From positions 1 through 42,306 of the forward strand of contig DASTYT010000133.1 of assembly GCA_035764725.1 (NCBI GenBank): a stretch of DNA of 42,306 nt, written 5' to 3'. Below are positions 1 through 8,673 of this stretch, piece after piece. The translations under genes were made by a program, and so were the position numbers. Source of the DNA: Candidatus Methylomirabilota bacterium (lineage in GTDB: Bacteria > Methylomirabilota > Methylomirabilia > Rokubacteriales > CSP1-6). How positions within the stretch are numbered: position 1 is the stretch's first letter; each line of letters begins with the position of its first letter. The notes under the pieces were generated by a model. The model was not told the DNA's origin. It saw only the letters and a list, made by a program, of their open reading frames with translations, and searched no databases.

Positions 1-870
1 CTGACCGAGCGGGCGGTGTATCTCTCGTCGGACTCCGACGAGCGGATGATCTTCGTGATTCCATGGCGCGACTTCTCGCTGGTCGGCACCACCGACACGG
101 ACTTCGACGGCGATCCCGACCGCCTGTGGGCCACCCGCGGCGAGGTGGAGTACCTGCTCGCAGCGGTGCGCCGCGTCCTGCCCGACCCGCGCGTCTCGCT
201 CGAGCACGTGGCCTACACCTACGCGGGGGTGCGCCCGCTCGCTTTCGAAGAAGGCGCCGCCGCGTCCAGGGTCTCGCGCGATCACCGCGTGGTGCTGGAG
301 GGCAACGAGGGACGGCTCATGTCGGTGACCGGCACCAAGCTCACCTGCTTCCGCAGCCTCGCCGAGGAGGTGGGCGACCTCGTGGCGGCGCGGTTGCAGC
401 GGCGCCAGCCCTCGGTCTCCGCCCGGCTGAGCCTCGACGGGCTCGACGAGGATGTGGCGAAGCTCGAGGCCCGCGCCTGGCTCGACGTCTCCGCGGAGAT
501 GGCGGCCACCGGCCTGCCCCGCGACACTTTGCAGATCCTCGTGGACACCTACGGCCGGGGCTACACGCGGGTGCTCGAGCTCGCCAAGAAGTTCCCCGAC
601 GGCGCCGAGCGGCTGTGCCCGTCCAATCCCGAGATCGTCGCCCAGCTCCACCAGGCGGTGCGGGAGGAGATGGCGGTGTCGCTCCAGGACTTCCTCATCC
701 GCCGCACCGCCATCGGCCAGAGCCTCTGCCAGGGCCTCGACTGCGCGGAGTCCATCGGCCGGCGCATGGCCGACGTCGCCGGCTGGTCCTCGCGCCGGCT
801 GAGCGCCGAGCTCGAGGCTTACCAGAAGTACGTCGACCGCTCTCACCGCTTCCGCCAGGCCGCGTCATAG
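1..870 (+). CDS. glpD: Glycerol-3-phosphate dehydrogenase, aerobic (C-terminal part)
   Basis: This is the 3' part of a FAD-dependent glycerol-3-phosphate dehydrogenase; the frame is open to the window edge, so the start and the FAD-binding N-terminus lie outside. The family oxidises glycerol-3-phosphate to dihydroxyacetone phosphate at the inner membrane and passes electrons to quinone. The visible part shows the hallmark FVIPW block, the LVGTTDTDFDGDP block, the TYAGVRPL block and the GTKLTCFRSLAEE stretch that belongs to the FAD fold. The last 150 residues match the helical C-terminal domain, including a REEMAVSLQDFLIRRT segment typical of GlpD. It is followed by genes for uptake and phosphorylation of its substrates, which agrees with the assignment. 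A candidate promoter separates it from ugpB, so it may be transcribed apart from them. Confidence 0.93.
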   Translation: MTERAVYLSSDSDERMIFVIPWRDFSLVGTTDTDFDGDPDRLWATRGEVEYLLAAVRRVLPDPRVSLEHVAYTYAGVRPLAFEEGAAASRVSRDHRVVLEGNEGRLMSVTGTKLTCFRSLAEEVGDLVAARLQRRQPSVSARLSLDGLDEDVAKLEARAWLDVSAEMAATGLPRDTLQILVDTYGRGYTRVLELAKKFPDGAERLCPSNPEIVAQLHQAVREEMAVSLQDFLIRRTAIGQSLCQGLDCAESIGRRMADVAGWSSRRLSAELEAYQKYVDRSHRFRQAAS

Positions 871-885
871 CCCTGCAATAGGGGC

Positions 886-915
886 GTGGCATCATCGCCG
901 CGCCTGAATTAGAAT
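886..915 (+). promoter_or_regulatory. Candidate promoter of the ugp operon
   Basis: In the 114-base gap after glpD, a -10-like TAGAAT (910-915, five of six consensus bases) lies 18 bases downstream of GTGGCA (886-891, four of six -35 bases). Transcription would begin near 922, about 60 bases before the ugpB start. This is a consensus match by eye only. The rest of the gap shows no strong hairpin. Confidence 0.4.
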
Positions 916-984
916 ACGCGCCGGAGCCGCTCGTACGTGCGACCACCGGTACTCACACTAACCTCGCAGCAAGGGGGAACCGGC

Positions 985-2328
985 ATGACTCGTCGATCGT
1001 TCACGCTCCTCATGGGCCTTCTTCTCGCGGTGACGATGGTCGTCGCCGTCGCGCCGTCACGCGCGCAGCAGAAGGTGCAGGTGGAGTTCTGGCACGGTCT
1101 CCCGCAGCCGCTCGGCGGCATCCTCGAGAAGATCGTGGCCGACTTCAACGCCTCGCAGGCCCAGTACCAGGTGAATCCGAGCTTCAAGGGCTCGTATCCT
1201 GAGACCATGGTGGGCGCGATCGCGGCGTTCCGCGCTGGCAACGCGCCGCACATCGTGCAGATGTTCGACGTGGGGACGGCGACGATGATGTCGGCGCGCG
1301 GGGCGGTGAAGCCGGTCTATGAGCTGATGAAAGAGGCCGGCGTGCCCTTCGATCCCAACGCCTACGTGCCAGCGGTGAAGGGTTACTACAGTCTCCCCGA
1401 CGGCCGCATGGTGTCCATGCCGTTCAACAGCTCGACCACGATCATGTTCTACAACAAGGACGCCTTCAAGAAGGCCGGCCTCGATCCCGCCAAGCCGCCG
1501 CAGACCTGGCCAGACCTCATCGCCGCCGCCCGCAAGATCAAGGCGGCCAACGCGGCCCCCTGCGCGTTCACCACCGCGTGGCCCACGTGGGCGCAGTTCG
1601 AGCAGTTCAGCGCCATCCATGACGTGCCGCTCGCCACCAAGGCCAACGGGATGGCGGGGCTCGACGCCGAGCTGAAGATCAACAGCCCGATCCATGTCAA
1701 GCACGTGCAGGCCCTCATGGACATGCAGAAGGAGGGCACGTTCAAATACGGCGGCCGCGACGCCGCCGGTGACGCGCTGTTCCCCTCCGGCGAGTGCGCG
1801 ATCATCCACGCCTCCTCCGGGCTCCGCGCGCGCATCATGCGGGAGGCGAAGTTCGAATGGGGCGCGGCCATGCTGCCGTACTGGCCGGGCACGCCGCACG
1901 CGCCGCTCAACTCCATCATCGGCGGCGCGAGCTTCTGGGTGATGACCTCGCCCACCCGCAAGCCCGAGGAATACAAGGCGGTGGCGGAGTTCTTCCGCTA
2001 CATCAGCCAGCCCGACGTGGTCGCCAAGTGGCACACCGACACCGGCTTCCTCCCTGTCACCATCGCGGGGTACGAGAAGACGAAGGCGTCGGGGTACTAC
2101 CAGCAGAACCCCGGCACCGACGTGCCCTATCTCCAGCTCACGCGGACGCAGCCCACCGAGAACTCCCGCGGGCTCCGCCTGGGCAACATGCCGGAGATCC
2201 GCAACATCATCCAGGAAGAGCTGGAGAAGGCCTTCCAGGGCCAGCAGACCGCCCAGCAGGCGCTCGACAACGCCGTGCAGCGCGGGAACGTTGTGCTGCG
2301 GAACTTCGAGCGGGCGAATCGATCGTAA
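985..2328 (+). CDS. ugpB: sn-glycerol-3-phosphate ABC transporter, substrate-binding protein
   Basis: A 447-residue periplasmic binding protein of the UgpB/MalE cluster. The start at 985 is preferred because AAGGGGG lies about seven bases upstream and the product opens with a proper signal peptide (arginines at 3-4, hydrophobic core to about residue 23, cleavage expected after SRA at 25-27). The mature chain begins with VEFWHGL and continues with KIVADFNASQ, close to the UgpB N-terminus, and later has the FNSSTTIMFYNKDAFKKAGLDP block typical of this family. It should deliver glycerol-3-phosphate, or glycerophosphodiesters, to the UgpA/UgpE channel. Its place between glpD and ugpA-ugpE-ugpQ-glpK supports the substrate. 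A general sugar-binding role cannot be excluded from sequence alone. Confidence 0.9.
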   Translation: MTRRSFTLLMGLLLAVTMVVAVAPSRAQQKVQVEFWHGLPQPLGGILEKIVADFNASQAQYQVNPSFKGSYPETMVGAIAAFRAGNAPHIVQMFDVGTATMMSARGAVKPVYELMKEAGVPFDPNAYVPAVKGYYSLPDGRMVSMPFNSSTTIMFYNKDAFKKAGLDPAKPPQTWPDLIAAARKIKAANAAPCAFTTAWPTWAQFEQFSAIHDVPLATKANGMAGLDAELKINSPIHVKHVQALMDMQKEGTFKYGGRDAAGDALFPSGECAIIHASSGLRARIMREAKFEWGAAMLPYWPGTPHAPLNSIIGGASFWVMTSPTRKPEEYKAVAEFFRYISQPDVVAKWHTDTGFLPVTIAGYEKTKASGYYQQNPGTDVPYLQLTRTQPTENSRGLRLGNMPEIRNIIQEELEKAFQGQQTAQQALDNAVQRGNVVLRNFERANRS

Positions 2329-2373
2329 GCGCGTGAGGGCCTGGGGGTCACGCACCGCGCGCATGAGGATCGT

Positions 2374-3258
2374 GTGCAGCGGCGCGTGATCTTCGACAGC
2401 AAGATGCTGCCGTATCTCCTCCTCGCGCCGCAGCTCGCGATCACCCTCGTCTTCTTCTTCTGGCCCGCCGCCCAGGCCGTCTACTACTCGTTCTTCCTGC
2501 AGGATGCGTTCGGGCTGCGCCAGACCTTCGTGTGGTTCGAGAACTACAAGGTCGTGCTCACCGATCCGCTGTACCTCGCCTCCGCGGGGCGGACGGTGAT
2601 CTTCAGCGCCTCTGTCACGTTTCTGTCCATGGCGAGCGCGCTCGCCCTTGCGGTCATGGCGGACCGCCGGATCCGCGGCGCCGCCGTGTACAAGACGCTA
2701 CTGATGTGGCCCTACGCGGTGGCCCCCGCGGTCGCCGCGGTGCTCTGGCTCTTCGTCCTGCATCCGACCATTGGCATCCTCGGGCGCGCCCTTCGCGACT
2801 TCGGGATCCCGTGGGACTACAAGATCAACGGGCCCCAGGCGATGCTCCTGGTCATCGTGGCGGCGGCCTGGAAGCAGGTCAGCTACAACTTCCTCTTCTT
2901 CCTCGCCGGGCTCCAGGCCATCCAGAAGCCGGTGATCGAGGCGGCGGCCATCGACGGCGCAGGCCCGTCGCGGCGCTTCTGGAGCATCATCTTCCCGCTG
3001 TTGTCGCCCACGACGTTCTTCCTGTTGGTCGTCAATCTCGTCTACGCCTTCTTCGACACCTTCGGCACCATCCACGCGCTCACCGCCGGCGGCCCCGGCA
3101 AGGCCACCGAGACCCTCATCTACAAGGTGTACGTCGACGGCGTGGTCAACCTCGACCTCGGCGGGTCGTCGGCGCAGTCGGTCATCCTCCTCATCGTCGT
3201 GATGGGGCTCACCGCCGTCCAATTCCGCTACATCGAGAGCCGGGTCCACTACGGATGA
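2374..3258 (+). CDS. ugpA: sn-glycerol-3-phosphate ABC transporter, permease UgpA
   Basis: Inner-membrane subunit of a CUT1-family importer, 294 residues with six predicted membrane spans. The start is a GTG at 2374 with GAGG a few bases upstream. The ATPase-docking EAA loop is clear ([20 protein letters not shown], about residues 190-209). The C-terminal part contains [18 protein letters not shown], a stretch conserved in UgpA and related sugar permeases. Its last codons overlap the start of ugpE through ATGA, so the two channel subunits are translationally coupled. Specificity for glycerol-3-phosphate is inferred from the neighbours. Confidence 0.9.
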   Translation: MQRRVIFDSKMLPYLLLAPQLAITLVFFFWPAAQAVYYSFFLQDAFGLRQTFVWFENYKVVLTDPLYLASAGRTVIFSASVTFLSMASALALAVMADRRIRGAAVYKTLLMWPYAVAPAVAAVLWLFVLHPTIGILGRALRDFGIPWDYKINGPQAMLLVIVAAAWKQVSYNFLFFLAGLQAIQKPVIEAAAIDGAGPSRRFWSIIFPLLSPTTFFLLVVNLVYAFFDTFGTIHALTAGGPGKATETLIYKVYVDGVVNLDLGGSSAQSVILLIVVMGLTAVQFRYIESRVHYG

Positions 3259-4106
3259 TCGAGGCCGGCTCGCGCACGGCATGGCTGCCCCACCTCGTGC
3301 TCGTCCTCGGGGTGATCGTGTTCGCCTTTCCCATCTACATGGCCCTGGTCGGGTCGACCCACGACGCCGGCACCATCGGGCGGGGGAGTCTGCCCCTGTT
3401 GCCCGGCGGCCTCGCCGCGGAGAACTACGCGCAAGCGTGGTCCCACGGCAGCGGGATGCGGGTAAAGGCCCCCCCGGTGTCGCGGATGCTCCTCAACAGC
3501 CTGGTCATGGCCCTCGTGATCGCCCTGGGGAAGATCGCGGTCTCGGTGATCTCCGCCTATGCGGTCGTCTTCTTCCAGTTCCCCGGCCGCATGTTCTTCT
3601 TCTGGATGATCTTCGTCACCTTGATGCTGCCCGTCGAGGTCCGGATCATCCCGACGTTCAAGGTGGTGTCCGATCTGGGGCTGATCAACACCTTTCCCGG
3701 CCTCACCGTGCCCTTGATCGCGTCGGCCACCGCGACGCTGCTCTTCCGGCAATTCTTCATGACGATCCCCGACAATCTGGTGGAGGCGGCGAAGATCGAC
3801 GGCGCGGGCCCGCTGCGCTTCTTCAAGGACATCCTGATCCCGCTCTCGCGCACCAACATCGCCGCCCTCTTCGTGATCCTGTTCATCTTCGGCTGGAACC
3901 AGTACCTGTGGCCGCTCCTCATCACGACCAGCCGCAGCATGGACACCATCGTGATCGGCATCACCAAGATGATCGGCACGGGGGACGCCCAGACCGACTG
4001 GAACCTCATCATGGCCACCGCGGTGCTCGCGATGCTCCCGCCGGTGGCGGTGGTGGTCCTCATGCAGCGCTGGTTCGTGAAAGGGCTGGTGGAGACCGAG
4101 AAGTGA
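3255..4106 (+). CDS. ugpE: sn-glycerol-3-phosphate ABC transporter, permease UgpE
   Basis: Second CUT1-type permease subunit, 283 residues, with an N-terminal span, a periplasmic segment, five further spans and the EAA loop ([20 protein letters not shown]). The [15 protein letters not shown] and [11 protein letters not shown] stretches are strongly conserved in UgpE and its relatives. The ATG at 3255 overlaps the ugpA stop by four bases. At the other end the stop overlaps the GTG start of the phosphodiesterase gene. No ATPase gene follows, although ugpC normally sits here between ugpE and ugpQ. The partner ATPase must be encoded elsewhere, possibly at 7585-8673. Confidence 0.9.
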   Translation: MIEAGSRTAWLPHLVLVLGVIVFAFPIYMALVGSTHDAGTIGRGSLPLLPGGLAAENYAQAWSHGSGMRVKAPPVSRMLLNSLVMALVIALGKIAVSVISAYAVVFFQFPGRMFFFWMIFVTLMLPVEVRIIPTFKVVSDLGLINTFPGLTVPLIASATATLLFRQFFMTIPDNLVEAAKIDGAGPLRFFKDILIPLSRTNIAALFVILFIFGWNQYLWPLLITTSRSMDTIVIGITKMIGTGDAQTDWNLIMATAVLAMLPPVAVVVLMQRWFVKGLVETEK

Positions 4107-4939
4107 GGCTCGTCATGCTCGCCAGTCTCGCCCTCGGGGTGCTCGCCACCCTGGCCGGCCCCGCGCTGGCCCAGCCGGCGGCGCGCGTGACCAAGTTCGC
4201 CGCCCACCGCGGCGGCGCGCTGCTCTGGCCCGAGAACAGCCTGCTCGCCTTCCGCAACGCCGCCGAGACCCTCGGCGCCGATTTCCTCGAGTTCGACGTG
4301 CACCTGTCCAAGGACGGCCAGGTCGTCGTCATCCACGATCCCACCCTCGAGCGCACCACCAACGGCCGGGGCCTGGTGCGCGCCCACACCCTCGCCGAGC
4401 TACACGCGCTCAGGCTGCGCGACCGCACCGGCGCGCTCACCGACGAGCCCGTGCCCTCGCTCGACGACGTGGTGGCGCTCGCCATGCGCACGCACCGCCA
4501 GATGCTGCTGGAGATCAAGGTGGACGACCGCGAGCAGCGCTACCCGGACATCGAGGAGCGGGTGTTCGAGGTCTTGGACCGCCACGGGGCCGTCGGCGCC
4601 ACCGTCGTGATGTCGTTCGAGCGTGACACCTGGAAGCGCGTGCGGGCGCTCCGGCCGGAGGCGCGGGCGTGCGCGCTCTACTCGCGCCGCACCCTCGGCG
4701 ACCTCGGCTCGACCCTGCGGGCGGAGATGGAGCGGGCGCAGCGCGCCGGAGTGACCATGCTGGGGCTGCACCAGAACCTGGTGGACGCCGACGCCGTGGA
4801 GCTCGCGCACCAGGCGGGGATGATCCTCGGGGTGTGGACGGTGAACGACGCGGGCGGGATCCGGCGCTTCATCGGCCTCGGCGTGGATCTCGTCATCACC
4901 GACCGGCCGGATCTGGCCAAGACGGCCCTCGGGCGGTGA
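4103..4939 (+). CDS. ugpQ: Glycerophosphodiester phosphodiesterase with signal peptide
   Basis: GDPD-family enzyme that hydrolyses glycerophosphodiesters to glycerol-3-phosphate and an alcohol. The TIM-barrel signatures are intact: AAHRGG (His35, Arg36), [17 protein letters not shown] (Glu63, Asp65) and VVIHDP (His78), followed by LERTTNG. The GTG at 4103 overlaps the ugpE stop as GTGA and gives an N-terminus [12 protein letters not shown] followed by a hydrophobic core and ALAQ, which looks like a cleavable signal peptide. An ATG at 4115 would also keep this segment. The enzyme is therefore probably periplasmic and feeds glycerol-3-phosphate to UgpB, unlike the cytoplasmic UgpQ of Escherichia coli. 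The symbol reflects operon position; GlpQ-like function is equally apt. Length 278 residues. Confidence 0.88.
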   Translation: MRLVMLASLALGVLATLAGPALAQPAARVTKFAAHRGGALLWPENSLLAFRNAAETLGADFLEFDVHLSKDGQVVVIHDPTLERTTNGRGLVRAHTLAELHALRLRDRTGALTDEPVPSLDDVVALAMRTHRQMLLEIKVDDREQRYPDIEERVFEVLDRHGAVGATVVMSFERDTWKRVRALRPEARACALYSRRTLGDLGSTLRAEMERAQRAGVTMLGLHQNLVDADAVELAHQAGMILGVWTVNDAGGIRRFIGLGVDLVITDRPDLAKTALGR

Positions 4940-6444
4940 GCGCGGCTCGCCGCTTCGTCCTCGCGCTGGATCAGGGCACCACCGGCTCGACCGCGCTCGT
5001 GGTGGACGGGGACGCCGCGGTGCGCGCCCGTGGCTACGCCGAGCTGCCCCAGCACTACCCGCGCCCGGGCTGGGTGGAGCACGACCCCGAGGACATCTGG
5101 ACATCGATGGAGACCGCGGCGGGGCAGGCGCTGCGCGCCGCCGGGATCACGGGGGCTGAGGTGGCCGCCATCGGCATCACCAATCAACGGGAGACCGCCG
5201 TGCTGTGGGAGCGCGCCGGCGGCCGGCCCGTGCACCACGCCATCGTCTGGCAGTGCCGCCGCACCGCCCCGATGTGCGATCGCTTGAAGGCGGACGGCTT
5301 CGAGTCGCTGTTCCGGCGGAAGACGGGTCTCGTGCTCGACGCGTACTTCTCCGGCACCAAGATCCGGTGGCTCCTCGATCACGTGGCGGGGGCGCGGGAG
5401 AAGGCGGAGCGCGGCGAGCTGGCCTTCGGCACCGTGGATACCTGGCTCCTCTGGCGCCTCACCGGCGGGCGCGTGCACGCCACCGAGCCCACCAACGCCT
5501 CGCGCACCCTCTGCTTCGACATCGAGAAGCTCGCGTGGGACGCGGAGCTGACCGCGGCGCTGGGCGTTCCCATGGCGCTCCTGCCCGAGGTGCGCCCGAC
5601 CGCCGGCGTGTTCGGCGAGACGGTGCGCGGCGCCCTGCTTCCCGCCGGCATTCCCATCACGGGCATCGCCGGCGATCAGCAAGCCGCGCTCTTCGGCCAG
5701 AACTGCCTCGAGCCGGGCGCGGCCAAGAACACCTACGGCACCGGCTGCTTCCTGCTCGTCAATACCGGCGCGCGGCCGGTCACGTCCAGCCACGGCCTGC
5801 TCACCACCGTGGCGTGGTCCCTGGGCGGCCGCGTGGCCTATGCGCTCGAGGGCAGTGTGTTCATCGCCGGCGCGGCGGTGCAGTGGCTGCGCGACGGGCT
5901 CGGCATCATCGCGGAGGCCGCCGAGACCCAGGCCCTCGCGGAGTCGGTGCCGGACACCGGGGGCGTGTACCTCGTGCCCGCCTTCGTGGGGCTGGGCGCG
6001 CCCTACTGGGATCCCTACGCGCGGGGCACGCTGGTCGGCCTCACGCGCGGCACCGGCCGCGGCCATCTCGCGCGCGCCGCGCTGGAAGCCATCGCGTATC
6101 AGAGCCGCGACGTGCTGGACGCGATGGCCGCGGACGCGGGCGCCCCGATCACGAGCCTCCGGGTGGACGGCGGGGCCTCCGCCAACGACTTCCTCTGCCA
6201 GTTCCAGGCCGACATGCTCGGCGTCGAGGTGCTCCGGCCCGCAGTCACCGAGACGACCGGGCTCGGCGCCGCGTATCTGGCCGGCGTGGGCGCGGGACTC
6301 TGGCAGCCGGGCGAGCTGGGCTCGCGCTGGCGCCTGGGCCGCCGCTTCACGCCCCGCCTGGCCGCGCCGGCGCGTGAAGCCGCCCATCGTGGATGGCGCC
6401 GCGCTGTCGAGCGCGCCCGCGCCTGGGTCGAGCCCGAGGCATGA
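4936..6444 (+). CDS. glpK: Glycerol kinase
   Basis: Phosphorylates glycerol with ATP to glycerol-3-phosphate in the cytoplasm, supplying GlpD. FGGY-family kinase of 502 residues, the same length as the E. coli enzyme. Visible signatures are [16 protein letters not shown] (phosphate loop), [10 protein letters not shown], the NQRET motif whose Arg-Glu contact glycerol, [38 protein letters not shown] with the catalytic Asp, and the C-terminal [18 protein letters not shown]. The GTG start at 4936 overlaps the preceding stop as GTGA. The stop at 6442-6444 falls within an ATGA; that ATG is in frame with the next gene but has a poorer ribosome site than the one at 6465. Confidence 0.97.
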   Translation: MSAARRFVLALDQGTTGSTALVVDGDAAVRARGYAELPQHYPRPGWVEHDPEDIWTSMETAAGQALRAAGITGAEVAAIGITNQRETAVLWERAGGRPVHHAIVWQCRRTAPMCDRLKADGFESLFRRKTGLVLDAYFSGTKIRWLLDHVAGAREKAERGELAFGTVDTWLLWRLTGGRVHATEPTNASRTLCFDIEKLAWDAELTAALGVPMALLPEVRPTAGVFGETVRGALLPAGIPITGIAGDQQAALFGQNCLEPGAAKNTYGTGCFLLVNTGARPVTSSHGLLTTVAWSLGGRVAYALEGSVFIAGAAVQWLRDGLGIIAEAAETQALAESVPDTGGVYLVPAFVGLGAPYWDPYARGTLVGLTRGTGRGHLARAALEAIAYQSRDVLDAMAADAGAPITSLRVDGGASANDFLCQFQADMLGVEVLRPAVTETTGLGAAYLAGVGAGLWQPGELGSRWRLGRRFTPRLAAPAREAAHRGWRRAVERARAWVEPEA

Positions 6445-6450
6445 CCTCAC

Positions 6451-6458
6451 AAAGGAGG
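6451..6458 (+). promoter_or_regulatory. Ribosome binding site fixing the start of the binding-protein gene
   Basis: AAAGGAGG lies six bases before the ATG at 6465. It favours that start over the in-frame ATG at 6441, which overlaps the glpK stop and would place extra polar residues ahead of the signal peptide. Confidence 0.7.
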
Positions 6459-6464
6459 CACTGG

Positions 6465-7583
6465 ATGATCCGCTTCGCCCTGGTCGCCCTCACCCTGCTG
6501 GTCCTCGTCGCTCCCGCCGGCCCCGCCGTCGCGCAGGCGCCCGTCGAGAGCGAGCTGAACCTCATCACGCCGGTGTCGAAGTTCATCCACGACGCCGCGC
6601 TCAAGGCCTTCGCCGACTATGCCAAGGAGAAGTGGAACGTCACCGTCAAGGTGAGCGCGATCCCCGCGGGCACGCCGGTGGCCTACGGCCGCATCACCGA
6701 GTGGAAGGGCAAGCCCGAGGTGGACATCTTCTGGGGCGGGGAATCGGCGCTCTTCGAGAAGCTCGCCGAGCAGAAGCTGCTCCAGAAGGTCGAGATCTCC
6801 AAGGACGCGTGGGAGTCCATCCCCGCCTCCATCGGCAAGCCCAAGCCCATTCCGTTGAAGGACAAGGACGGCTACTGGGTCGGCACCGCGCTGGAGCCCT
6901 ACGGCCTCGTCTATCACCCGCGGCGGCTCCAGCGCCTCGGGGTGCCCGAGCCGAAGGAATGGGAGGATCTTCTCAATCCCAAGCTGAAGGGCGAGGTGGC
7001 CCAGTGCGCGCCCACCCGCTCGTCCTCGTCGAACGCGACCTACGAGGTGATGCTCTCGATGCTGGGCGAGGACAAGGGCTGGGAGTGGCTGCGGAAGCTC
7101 GCCGCCAACACCGGCCACTTCACCGCGCGCAGCCGCGACGTGCCCACCGTGGTGGCGAAGGGCGAATTCGCGGCGGGCTTCGCGGTGCCGTCCTACATGG
7201 CGTTCGAGGAGAAGCTCGCGGGCTTCGATCTCAAGTTCGTCGCCCCCAAGAACGCCTTCGTGACGCCGGAGCCCATGGCCATCCTCGCCGGGGCGCGTAA
7301 TCCCAAGGCGGCACGCGCCTTCGTGGAGTTCCTCCTCACCGAGCGCGGGCAGCGCGTGTTCATGGAGCGCGGCCTCTTCCCGATCACCCCCAGGTACAAG
7401 GTGCAGGGCCCGCCGGGCTCGACCGCGGAGATGGCCGTGCAGTTCACCGGCGGCGTGCGCTCGTACTTCGACGGCGACGTGACCAACGTCTACGACGAGA
7501 GCGTCGCGGCCAAGCGGTCGGAGGCGCTCAAGACGCGCTTCCGGAGCGACATCGAAGCCAAGTGGGACGAGCTGAAGAAGTAG
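6465..7583 (+). CDS. ABC transporter substrate-binding protein (PotD/FbpA-like fold)
   Basis: A 372-residue secreted solute-binding protein. The signal peptide runs from MIRFALVALTLLVLV to an AVAQA cleavage region near residue 24. The mature chain has the layout of iron/polyamine/phosphonate-type binding proteins: NLITPVSKFI strand, EVDIFWGG with the first inter-lobe crossing, a GTALEPYGLVYHP block, WEDLLNPKLKGEVA, and TPEPMAILAGARNPKAA near the hinge. The paired tyrosines that coordinate ferric iron in FbpA are not seen in the expected region, so iron is unlikely; the ligand is unknown. It begins 21 bases after glpK and is followed within two bases by its ATPase gene, so it belongs to an ABC importer that may be co-transcribed with the glycerol genes. 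Confidence 0.85.
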   Translation: MIRFALVALTLLVLVAPAGPAVAQAPVESELNLITPVSKFIHDAALKAFADYAKEKWNVTVKVSAIPAGTPVAYGRITEWKGKPEVDIFWGGESALFEKLAEQKLLQKVEISKDAWESIPASIGKPKPIPLKDKDGYWVGTALEPYGLVYHPRRLQRLGVPEPKEWEDLLNPKLKGEVAQCAPTRSSSSNATYEVMLSMLGEDKGWEWLRKLAANTGHFTARSRDVPTVVAKGEFAAGFAVPSYMAFEEKLAGFDLKFVAPKNAFVTPEPMAILAGARNPKAARAFVEFLLTERGQRVFMERGLFPITPRYKVQGPPGSTAEMAVQFTGGVRSYFDGDVTNVYDESVAAKRSEALKTRFRSDIEAKWDELKK

Positions 7584-7584
7584 C

Positions 7585-8673
7585 GTGAAGATCGCCATCC
7601 GCGGCGTCGTCAAGCGGTTCGGCACGGTCACCGCGGTGGACCGCGCCGAGCTGGACGTCGCCGACGGCGAGCTGTTCACGTTGCTGGGCCCGTCGGGCTG
7701 CGGGAAGACCACGCTCCTGCGTCTGCTCGCCGGCTTCTATCAGCCCGATGCGGGCGAGATCGCCTTCGGAGAGCGGGTGGTCAGCGGGCTCGCGCCCTAC
7801 GAGCGCAACATCGGCATGGTGTTCCAGAACTACGCGCTCTGGCCACACATGACGGTGGCGGGCAACGTGTCGTACGGCCTCCGCCTCCGCAAGCTCGCCG
7901 CCGCCGAGGTCGAGCGGCGCGTGCGCGAGGGGCTCGCCAAGGTGAATCTCGGCGGCCTCGAGTCGCGCTATCCCGGCCAGCTCTCCGGCGGCCAGCAGCA
8001 GCGGGTGGCCCTGGCCCGCGCGCTCGTGCTGAACCCCGACATCCTGCTGCTGGACGAGCCGCTCTCGAACCTCGATGCCAAGATCCGCGTGCAGGTGCGC
8101 GCCGAGATCCGCAAGCTCCAGCAGGAGCTCGGTATCACCACCATCTACGTGACCCACGATCAGGAGGAGGCGCTCTCGCTCTCGGACCGGGTGGCGGTGA
8201 TGAAGGACGGCCGCGTGCTCCAGGTGGGCGCGCCCAAGGAGATCTACGAGCGGCCCCGCACCCGCTTCGTGGCCGACTTCGTGGGGACCAACAATCTCCT
8301 CCCCGGCCAGGTGCGCGAGCGGCGCGGCGAGCGGGTCGTCGTGGAGACCGGGGTCGGGCGGCTCGAGGCCATTCCCAACGCGGCCGCGGGGGTCACCGAC
8401 CGCTGCGTCCTCGCCATCCGGCCGGAGAACGTGGTCATCGCGGCCGCGGGGGCGGGGAGCGCCGGCGCCAACGGGGGCAACGCGGTCAGCGGCCGGGTCG
8501 CGTTCACCTCGTATCTCGGAAGCACGCTGCGCTACGACGTGGAGACGGGGGCCGGCCTGGTCCTCAAGGCCGACATCCGCGACCCGTGGCATCACAATCC
8601 CATGCCCGTGGGCCGGGCGGTGACGGTGTCCTTCCCGGCCTCCGTGACCCTGGCCTTGCCGGAGGAGCCATGA
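7585..8673 (+). CDS. ABC transporter ATP-binding protein with TOBE domain
   Basis: A 362-residue ATPase of the FbpC/PotA/MalK type that powers solute import. Walker A is GPSGCGKT (about residues 35-42), the Q-loop is MVFQNYALWPHMTV, the signature is LSGGQQQR (about 133-140), Walker B ILLLDEP (153-159) and the H-loop THDQEE (190-195). After about residue 240 there is a TOBE-type regulatory region (RCVLAIRPENVV). The GTG start sits one base after the preceding stop, and the stop overlaps the hydrolase start as ATGA. It is the only such ATPase in this neighbourhood, so it might also energise UgpA/UgpE, which lack their own; that sharing is inference. Confidence 0.9.
   Translation: MKIAIRGVVKRFGTVTAVDRAELDVADGELFTLLGPSGCGKTTLLRLLAGFYQPDAGEIAFGERVVSGLAPYERNIGMVFQNYALWPHMTVAGNVSYGLRLRKLAAAEVERRVREGLAKVNLGGLESRYPGQLSGGQQQRVALARALVLNPDILLLDEPLSNLDAKIRVQVRAEIRKLQQELGITTIYVTHDQEEALSLSDRVAVMKDGRVLQVGAPKEIYERPRTRFVADFVGTNNLLPGQVRERRGERVVVETGVGRLEAIPNAAAGVTDRCVLAIRPENVVIAAAGAGSAGANGGNAVSGRVAFTSYLGSTLRYDVETGAGLVLKADIRDPWHHNPMPVGRAVTVSFPASVTLALPEEP

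Noticed and set aside
4678..6450. 590-codon open frame on the minus strand
   Set aside because: Shadow of glpK; low-complexity Ala/Gly/Arg/His composition and no recognisable domain.
6465..7583. Calling the second binding protein a ferric-iron binder (FbpA)
   Set aside because: The consecutive tyrosines used for iron in FbpA were not found, and the operon contains an esterase and glycerol genes rather than iron genes.
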